A stretch of 11,177 bases of DNA, taken from positions 1-11,177 of the forward strand of contig CAMNFW010000051.1 in NCBI GenBank assembly GCA_946537565.1. The letters run 5' to 3'. Both the position numbers and the translations under genes were made by a program. The notes beneath the pieces are model-generated. The model did not search any database. It saw nothing but the letters and a program-made list of their open reading frames with translations, and had not been told where the DNA came from. This DNA is from an uncultured Ruminococcus sp. (GTDB lineage Bacteria; Bacillota; Clostridia; Oscillospirales; Ruminococcaceae). Below are positions 6,605-11,177 of this stretch, piece after piece; the stretch's first letter is position 1, and each line of letters starts with the position of its first letter.

Positions 6605-7930
6605 ATGGCTGAAAGATCTTTGCAGATACCGCTTTCCGATCAGCAGATGACGCTGTACAAAAGCATGATCTCTGCCTGCTCCGGAAACGAATACCGTGCT
6701 GTGAGCTTTCGCATGAGCGATATACTCACAGTCAAGCCCTTCTCGGAATACTATGATCTGTTCATTTTCATGGAGGAGGACTTCAGGGAGCTTTCAGTAT
6801 CTTCCGAAAGCTTTGTCAAGCTGAGGATCGCTGCGGAGGAGGCTGCTGAAAAGAAATGCGGCAGCTCCTCACTGGTCAGCCTTGAGATGATATATGACAT
6901 TCTCATGAAAAAGGGGGATATCAGTCCTTCCAGCCGTGACAGACTAATGGCAAGGGAATGTGAGCTGGCAGTGTATTTCACCTTTCCCCGTTCACTGGGC
7001 AGGGAAATGTATTCCGCTGCAAAACGCTCAAAGAAAAATATCATCCTCACTGCCGATACTATATATCCAAGAGAAACGATCCTTAAGATACTTGAAAACT
7101 GCGGATATACCGGCTATAATGCCCTTATAATCCCTCATGAGCAGAAACTTTCCGGCGGCAGTGAGCTGTTCAGCACTATCATTAAAAAATCTAAGGTGCC
7201 GGAAAACAGGCTGATACATTTTGGCTGGGACGTGGAACAGGACGTCGAAGTACCGATAATGAGCGGTTCAAAGGCAATGCTGCTGTCTTCACCGGTGCTG
7301 TCAATGATAAGATCAGGACGACTGAGAGGATATATCCAGTCTCTGCATATTTATGATATTGATTCACCGGAGCTGCTTCCGCTGCACTGTGTTCTGGGAC
7401 TTTATTCTGACTATTGCTTCGATGTTCCGCAGAACAAGCTTTATCTCAGTGATTTCTGCGGCAGTGAATTTCTGATAGGCTTCATAGTCCTCGGACCGCT
7501 GTCGCTTATAAATGACTATAAACCCTCCGATGATTTCCGGGAGAGGCTTATAGATATACTTTCCGGCAATGAAAAAACCGCTGCCGGCCGTGATGCTTTT
7601 ATAAAAGCATTCGATACCCATTTCCGTGGGCATACAGATAAATACGGAAGCCGTGAGCTTGACCTGCCCTTTGAATTTTTCGTGCAGTTCAGTTCTGCCG
7701 GCGACAGAGCCATCTATCAGCAAAAAATGGAACCGGCAGATTTCCAGCACTGGGCAGATATTTCCGCTGACCCTGAGCTGGCACCGGTATACGGAAAAAC
7801 CGCTAAAAAAAGCGCTCTTTCCAAGCTGGCTGACAGAATGTTCCCGCCCGGCACTAAGGTCAGGAATATGACTGACGGCATACTCTTCAAAATGAAAAAC
7901 AGAGCCATGAACAAGGGGAAGAAAAAATGA
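6605..7930 (+). CDS. HAD-superfamily-like protein with degenerate catalytic motifs
   Basis: A 441-residue cytoplasmic protein with no signal or membrane segment and a Lys-rich C-terminus. The order of segments resembles the HAD-like hydrolases of the COG5610 type often found with surface polysaccharide genes. Motif I is YYDLFIF (Asp51 kept, the usual Asp-Thr after it replaced). A cap-like helical part follows (FVKLRIAAEEAAEKK, SLEMIYDIL). Motif II is IILTAD with Thr149, then a GY-x-x-x-x-LI segment and a possible motif III Lys181. Motif IV is LIHFGWDVEQD (205-213), where HAD proteins have HIGD-x-x-x-SD. The central Asp of motif IV is shifted or lost, so catalysis is doubtful and a binding or regulatory role is possible. 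The C-terminal half (about 230-441) is unrecognised. An AGGTG site is 7 nt before the ATG, 14 nt after GH26; it overlaps the next gene by 4 nt. Fold call is moderate, function unknown. Confidence 0.85.
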   Translation: MAERSLQIPLSDQQMTLYKSMISACSGNEYRAVSFRMSDILTVKPFSEYYDLFIFMEEDFRELSVSSESFVKLRIAAEEAAEKKCGSSSLVSLEMIYDILMKKGDISPSSRDRLMARECELAVYFTFPRSLGREMYSAAKRSKKNIILTADTIYPRETILKILENCGYTGYNALIIPHEQKLSGGSELFSTIIKKSKVPENRLIHFGWDVEQDVEVPIMSGSKAMLLSSPVLSMIRSGRLRGYIQSLHIYDIDSPELLPLHCVLGLYSDYCFDVPQNKLYLSDFCGSEFLIGFIVLGPLSLINDYKPSDDFRERLIDILSGNEKTAAGRDAFIKAFDTHFRGHTDKYGSRELDLPFEFFVQFSSAGDRAIYQQKMEPADFQHWADISADPELAPVYGKTAKKSALSKLADRMFPPGTKVRNMTDGILFKMKNRAMNKGKKK

Positions 7931-9030
7931 AAAAAAGAGCATTTCCTGTAATTCTGACCGCTTTACTTATGCTTACCGGCTGCGGTTACGGTCAGACCGC
8001 CAGCGATTTCAAAGAACCTAAATATTACGAACCATACGAAATATCACCTATCAGAAACCGCTATAACTTCGATTATAACGCTGATTGGTACAAGGATTTT
8101 CTCGATCAGGTCAGGGGATTCAACACAACTGTCATTACAACTGAACGTATTGACAAACATCTGGCAAAGTCCGGTATCCAGGCTATGTCCAGCACCTGTC
8201 CGGAGGTTTTCTGGATAGATTCATACTACTACGCTCCGTCTACTGACGCTTCTAAGATAGATTTCAACATAAAATCCTGCGTTGAGGAAGACAAGATCCC
8301 GGAAATGTACAATGAGCTTATGCAAAAAGCTCAGGATATCGCTGATGCAGTCCCCTCGGATTACAGCGATTATGAGAAGATACTTTATGTTCACGATCAT
8401 ATAGCTGATATTACTGTCTATGATTACTCAGCTGTCGAAAATCCTAAAGCCAGTCTTGCTTACACAGCTTATGGCTGTCTTGTGGAGGGAAAAGCAGTCT
8501 GCCAGGGATATGCCGAAGCCTTTACACTGGTGATGAATCTGCTGGGTATCGAAAACGGCGTGGTCATCGGCGATACATATCTCGGCTATCATGCCTGGAA
8601 TTATGTAAAGCTGGACGGCAATTACTACTGGCTGGATATAACCTGGGACGATCAGGATTCTACTTTTCCCACAAGCCATACATATTTTCTCTTCACTGAC
8701 GAGCTTCTGAGCCGTACCCGTTATCCTGACCTCGACCTGAATTATTTTTCACCGGAGTGTACATCTCTCGACAAATATATTCCTGCTGAGGAAATGGCGT
8801 ATCTCTCAACATACGATAAAGAGGCAGTAAAACAAGTCATGGAAAGGCATTCCGATGACAAGTACTGCGATATAGTTTTTGACAGCTTTGAGGCATATTC
8901 TGCTGCTATGGAAGCTCTTCTCCGGGACGGAGAATTATCCTCTATCGCCCGGAAAGCCTGGGGCTCAGGAAGTGTAAAATATTACAGCAATGACCATATG
9001 CTTACGCTGACTGTGATTTCCACTGCCTGA
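7927..9030 (+). CDS. Transglutaminase-like lipoprotein
   Basis: A 367-residue protein. The N-terminus has a lipoprotein signal with lipobox LTGC, so Cys19 should be lipidated and the protein held outside the membrane. An unrecognised N-terminal region (about 20-150) precedes a transglutaminase-like core at about 155-260. The triad is complete: Cys192 in GKAVCQGYAEAF, His222 in GYHAWNYV, Asp237 in YWLDITWDD. About 90 further residues end in a short beta segment (VKYYSNDHMLTLTV). Bacterial proteins of this superfamily are cysteine proteases, peptidases or crosslinking enzymes, and the substrate cannot be read from the sequence. The ATG overlaps the previous stop as ATGA, with AAGGGG 8 nt upstream, so the two genes are translationally coupled. 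It is the last gene of the operon. It might process or crosslink surface proteins such as the neighbouring GH26 lipoprotein, but that is inference. Confidence 0.92.
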   Translation: MKKRAFPVILTALLMLTGCGYGQTASDFKEPKYYEPYEISPIRNRYNFDYNADWYKDFLDQVRGFNTTVITTERIDKHLAKSGIQAMSSTCPEVFWIDSYYYAPSTDASKIDFNIKSCVEEDKIPEMYNELMQKAQDIADAVPSDYSDYEKILYVHDHIADITVYDYSAVENPKASLAYTAYGCLVEGKAVCQGYAEAFTLVMNLLGIENGVVIGDTYLGYHAWNYVKLDGNYYWLDITWDDQDSTFPTSHTYFLFTDELLSRTRYPDLDLNYFSPECTSLDKYIPAEEMAYLSTYDKEAVKQVMERHSDDKYCDIVFDSFEAYSAAMEALLRDGELSSIARKAWGSGSVKYYSNDHMLTLTVISTA

Positions 9031-9212
9031 AAAAAACATAGCTTAAAACTTATCTTTCTGCTTATAGACAGATCCCGACTTCGTTCCCCATAATTCCGCC
9101 TGTTCCAGTAATAGCCGGAGAGGTTTCCCGATTCGATTTTAATTTATTCGACCTTTTTCTGATATTATTCTATTTCTCTGCTTTTTTCCAAATATACTGA
9201 CATTATTTGCTG

Positions 9213-9241
9213 TTGCACACATTTTCCTGTTGTGATATCAT
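9213..9241 (+). promoter_or_regulatory. Sigma-A promoter upstream of spo0A
   Basis: TTGCAC (9213-9218), a 17-bp spacer and TATCAT (9236-9241) preceded by TGA (extended -10). Transcription would start near 9248, giving a leader of about 194 nt. Both Spo0A-box matches lie downstream of this start, which fits repression or a second, closer promoter better than activation of this one. Confidence 0.65.
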
Positions 9242-9292
9242 ATATTTATACCAGTGCCGTACAGGATAAAACAGAGATGCGATCAACTATTT

Positions 9293-9299
9293 TTCGTCA
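9293..9299 (-). promoter_or_regulatory. Spo0A box (0A box), minus orientation
   Basis: TTCGTCA on the plus strand reads TGACGAA on the minus, an exact match to the TGNCGAA consensus for Spo0A. It is part of TTTTCGTCAT (9291-9300), which is the exact reverse complement of the second box region at 9356-9365. Confidence 0.6.
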
Positions 9300-9356
9300 T
9301 CATGCACAATAATTCTAATGATTATCCTTTGATTTTCCCTGTGATATTGTAAGATA

Positions 9357-9363
9357 TGACGAA
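9357..9363 (+). promoter_or_regulatory. Spo0A box (0A box), plus orientation
   Basis: TGACGAA matches the TGNCGAA consensus exactly, about 80 nt before the spo0A start codon. A weak -10-like TAGATT (9384-9389) lies about 20 bp beyond it, so the box could cover the -35 of a second, Spo0A-controlled promoter. That weak -10 is only suggestive. Confidence 0.6.
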
Positions 9364-9441
9364 AATTCTGAAAGCGTTTTCCTTAGATTTTTTCTGCGGT
9401 GCCGGCTGAGGATATACCGGATAAATCAAGGAGGAAAAAAT

Positions 9442-10233
9442 ATGAACAGCAAAATAAAAGTACTTATAGGTGATGATTCAGCTTCAACAAGCGTTAATCT
9501 CGCAAACAAGCTTCGTGAAAAAGGTCTTTACGTCTACACCAGACGAAAGGATTGCCAGGTAATAGTTGATTCTATCAGAAACGATCCGCCGGACGTTGCA
9601 GTTCTTGATATAAATATTAAAAACGGCGATGCCGTCACGGTAATGAAAAAAGTCCGTGAGCTGCCTGTGAGAACTCCGGCATTTATTATAACCTCTGACC
9701 TGGACAATGAATTTATCGAGCATCAGGTCATGGACAACGGCGCTTCAAGATTCATGCTGAAGCCCTATGATGCGGAGGAGCTTTTCAGTGTGATAGACTC
9801 TGTGCTTGGCGACAAAACCAGCAGCATGAGCAATGACATGGAAATAGTTGTTACGGATATGATACATCAGCTGGGTGTGCCGGCGCATATCAAGGGTTAT
9901 CATTATCTCCGCACAGCTATACTCTATTCCATTGAAGATAAATCCCTTCTGGAAAGTGTCACTAAACTGCTTTATCCAACTGTTGCCAGCCTTTATGATA
10001 CAACATCGTCAAGAGTTGAACGAGCTATCCGCCATGCAATCGAAATAGCCTGGGACAGAGGAAATGTGGATACGCTCAATTCATTCTTCGGCTACACCGT
10101 CGATACGAGCAAGGGAAAGCCTACAAATTCTGAATTTATCGCCCTTATAACCGATAAGCTCAGACTTCGGTATAAAAAACAGGAATGGAGAAACAGAAGA
10201 CAAGAACCTCTCCGCTCTCATTTTTCAGAATAA
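9442..10233 (+). CDS. spo0A: Stage 0 sporulation response regulator Spo0A
   Basis: A 263-residue, two-domain response regulator, close to the 267 residues of the Bacillus subtilis protein. The receiver (1-120) has acidic pocket Asp11/Asp12, phospho-acceptor Asp56 in VAVLDINI, Thr84/Ser85 and Lys107 in MLKPYD, so phosphorylation looks possible. The usual M-P-x-x-D-G loop after Asp56 is replaced by NIKNGD with one residue fewer. The C-terminal domain (about 130-245) is unmistakably Spo0[23 protein letters not shown], the recognition helix [16 protein letters not shown], then [20 protein letters not shown] basic tail of about 20 residues extends past the usual end. It binds TGNCGAA boxes, two of which lie in its own leader, and controls entry into sporulation or stationary phase. 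AAGGAGG is 7 nt before the ATG. No cognate kinase or spoIVB neighbour is in the window. Confidence 0.97.
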   Translation: MNSKIKVLIGDDSASTSVNLANKLREKGLYVYTRRKDCQVIVDSIRNDPPDVAVLDINIKNGDAVTVMKKVRELPVRTPAFIITSDLDNEFIEHQVMDNGASRFMLKPYDAEELFSVIDSVLGDKTSSMSNDMEIVVTDMIHQLGVPAHIKGYHYLRTAILYSIEDKSLLESVTKLLYPTVASLYDTTSSRVERAIRHAIEIAWDRGNVDTLNSFFGYTVDTSKGKPTNSEFIALITDKLRLRYKKQEWRNRRQEPLRSHFSE

Positions 10234-10292
10234 ACAGGGCAGTTTTTTTAAAGATCAGCCTCTGTTGTTCGTGAAAATATACATAGAAATAA

Positions 10293-10336
10293 AGCTGTAT
10301 CCTGCAATGCTAAGGCTTAGCACTTTTGCAGCAGCT
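10293..10336. promoter_or_regulatory. Long dyad with palindromic core in front of the flavin reductase gene
   Basis: The core TGCTAAGGCTTAGCA (10308-10322) is a perfect 7+1+7 palindrome. It is flanked by CTGCAA (10302-10307) and TTGCAG (10326-10331), and beyond these by AGCTG (10293-10297) and CAGCT (10332-10336). It sits where the -35 of the TATAAT at 10336-10341 would be. It can be read as an operator for a dimeric regulator or as an RNA hairpin at the 3' end of the spo0A transcript. No T-run follows, which argues against a terminator. Confidence 0.55.
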
Positions 10337-10341
10337 ATAAT
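10336..10341 (+). promoter_or_regulatory. Candidate -10 box of the flavin reductase gene
   Basis: A perfect TATAAT, with transcription expected to start near 10348. There is no recognisable -35 at 17 bp upstream; that place is taken by the palindrome. The promoter might therefore depend on an activator, or the match may be chance in AT-rich DNA. Confidence 0.4.
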
Positions 10342-10365
10342 CTTAATATAAAAGGAGTAATATCT

Positions 10366-10875
10366 ATGGCATTCAAAAAAATCAACATCAGTGAGCTGAG
10401 CTTCAACCCTTTTGATAAAATCGGAAAGGAATGGATGCTGCTCACCGGCGGAAATATGGAAAAATTCAACACCATGACCGCTTCATGGGGACAGCTGGGC
10501 GTTCTCTGGAACAGAAATGTCCTTACTTGTTATATCCGCCCAAACCGCTATACATTTGAGTTTGTGGAAAACGGTGAGTATCTGACAGCTTCTTTCTTCG
10601 GCAGTGAATTCAAAAAGGCGCTCTCATTCTGCGGAAGCCACTCCGGAAGAGACTGCGATAAAGTTAAGGAGACCGGTCTTACTCCTGCGGAAATCGACAG
10701 CTGCGTAACTTTTGAAGAAGCTGAAATGGTTTTTGTGCTTCGCAAACTCTACAGCTATGATCTCCAGGAAAGCGGTTTCCTCACTGATGACGGCATTCCC
10801 GGTCAGTTCTTTGGCTCAGACCCTTATCACAGAGCCTATATTGCAGAAATAACAGCTGTTTACATCAAGGAATAA
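10366..10875 (+). CDS. Flavin reductase family protein (FMN-binding split barrel)
   Basis: A 169-residue soluble protein without signal peptide, of normal length for the family. The core NTMTASWGQLGVLWNRNVLTCYIRPNRYTFEF is the flavin-binding signature of the DIM6/NTAB-type split beta-barrel (COG1853), followed by YLTASFFG and a C-terminal part (GFLTDD, AYIAEITAVYIKE) that completes the barrel. Members bind FMN and either reduce free flavin with NAD(P)H or act as electron-transfer flavoproteins. Anaerobes often carry such short stand-alone copies for redox balance or oxygen defence. The electron donor and partner are not visible. An AAAGGAG site (10351-10357) lies 8 nt before the ATG. It has its own -10 candidate and palindrome, so it is probably transcribed separately from spo0A, 132 nt upstream. 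Confidence 0.92.
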   Translation: MAFKKINISELSFNPFDKIGKEWMLLTGGNMEKFNTMTASWGQLGVLWNRNVLTCYIRPNRYTFEFVENGEYLTASFFGSEFKKALSFCGSHSGRDCDKVKETGLTPAEIDSCVTFEEAEMVFVLRKLYSYDLQESGFLTDDGIPGQFFGSDPYHRAYIAEITAVYIKE

Positions 10876-10884
10876 AATATAACA

Positions 10885-10912
10885 AAAAGCCCCCCGTAAC
10901 AAGGGAGCTTTT
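10885..10912. terminator. Bidirectional terminator between convergent genes
   Basis: AAAAGC (10885-10890) pairs with GCTTTT (10907-10912), extended by a CCC/GGG segment past one mismatch, around a loop of about 8 nt. Read rightward the stem ends in TTTT; read leftward it ends in TTTTT. It lies 10 nt after the flavin reductase stop and about 20 nt after the stop of the convergent minus-strand gene, so it can serve both. Confidence 0.75.
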
Positions 10913-10934
10913 AATGTTTGTGGTAATAGTAAGA

Positions 10935-11177
10935 TCATTTTTTTTGTCCGGGAGCTGTGAGATCTTCCTGTGAACGGTTTATCCTGGCAGTACCTAAGTA
11001 ATCGCCTTTCAAAGTGTAAGTGTAATCCATTCCCCAGCCGCTTCCAAGTGCCTGAGAAAGCGCAAAAGCACAAGCCTGGACATGAGGATTTTTCCTGGTG
11101 CTTTTTTCAAGGTCACGCAGACCGATAGATGCAAAGGGAACGGTTGTAACAGAGTTATTGCCGTAAAAAATGTTCAT
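10935..11177 (-). CDS. Unrecognised protein, probably C-terminal part (reaches the right edge)
   Basis: An 80-codon frame on the minus strand ends at TGA (10935-10937). Its first ATG lies exactly on the last three bases of the window, so no ribosome site can be seen and the true start may lie outside. Visible segments include VPFASIGLRDLEKSTRKNPH, then QACAFALSQALGSGWGMDY, and a basic end, TAPGQKK. There is no signal peptide, membrane helix or motif I can name. It converges on the flavin reductase gene with a shared terminator between them, which supports it being a real 3' end. Confidence 0.6.
   Translation of the reverse strand: MNIFYGNNSVTTVPFASIGLRDLEKSTRKNPHVQACAFALSQALGSGWGMDYTYTLKGDYLGTARINRSQEDLTAPGQKK

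Larger units (their letters stand above)
9031..9441 (+). other. 411-nt intergenic region: no gene, regulatory region of spo0A
   Basis: No plausible coding frame with a ribosome site was found on either strand. I could not find a convincing hairpin plus T-run after the transglutaminase gene, so the 3' end of the upstream operon is unclear. The region holds a promoter (9213-9241), two Spo0A-box matches (9293-9299 and 9357-9363) and the AAGGAGG ribosome site of spo0A (9428-9434). Confidence 0.7.

Noticed and set aside
9147..9153. Possible third Spo0A box (GGTCGAA on the minus strand), and a similar one at 1535-1541 (AGTCGAA).
   Set aside because: Each has one mismatch in the conserved part; single-mismatch sites are expected by chance over this length.
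10240..10255. T-run after spo0A as an intrinsic terminator.
   Set aside because: No stem longer than about 4 bp precedes it.

Overview
The window looks like chromosomal DNA from a Gram-positive, fibre-degrading gut or rumen Clostridia, most plausibly a Ruminococcus-type organism. This is inferred from several things: AT-rich intergenic regions with strong sigma-A promoters, purine-rich Shine-Dalgarno sites, two lipobox lipoproteins, a GH26 mannanase-type surface enzyme, a GH95 glycosidase and a full-length Spo0A. No rRNA, tRNA, CRISPR array, insertion sequence or phage gene was seen.

Left end (1-2254): the 5' part of a large secreted protein is read on the minus strand from 1331 and runs off the left edge. 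It has its own extended -10 promoter. It is followed by about 920 bases of AT-rich DNA that is not empty. Inside lies a minus-strand unit with a perfect TTGACA-17 bp-TATAAT promoter whose -10 sits in one arm of a perfect 12-bp inverted repeat. The leader is about 130 nt and contains an 8-bp hairpin. A very good Shine-Dalgarno then precedes a 29-codon ORF, which I think is an undescribed regulated micropeptide gene. A strong plus-strand promoter at 2143-2171 drives the next block.

Centre (2255-9030): a four-gene plus-strand block. The genes are a cytoplasmic GH95 alpha-L-fucosidase or alpha-L-galactosidase, a surface lipoprotein with a CBM35-like domain interrupted by an acidic linker plus a GH26 catalytic domain, a cytoplasmic HAD-like protein with worn-down catalytic motifs, and a transglutaminase-like lipoprotein with an intact Cys-His-Asp triad. 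Gaps are 85 nt, 14 nt and a 4-nt ATGA overlap, so the last three at least are one operon. The mix suggests surface mannan binding or cleavage, linked to intracellular trimming of an imported deoxy- or L-galactosyl sugar. The roles of the HAD-like and transglutaminase-like proteins in this are unknown.

Right end (9031-11177): a 411-nt regulatory region leads into spo0A, the master regulator of sporulation and stationary phase. It has an extended -10 promoter and two perfect copies of the Spo0A binding consensus in inverted orientation, which suggests autoregulation. A palindromic operator-like dyad follows, next to a TATAAT box, in front of a flavin-reductase-fold gene. A hairpin that could terminate transcription in both directions then separates this gene from a convergent, unrecognised minus-strand gene that reaches the right edge.
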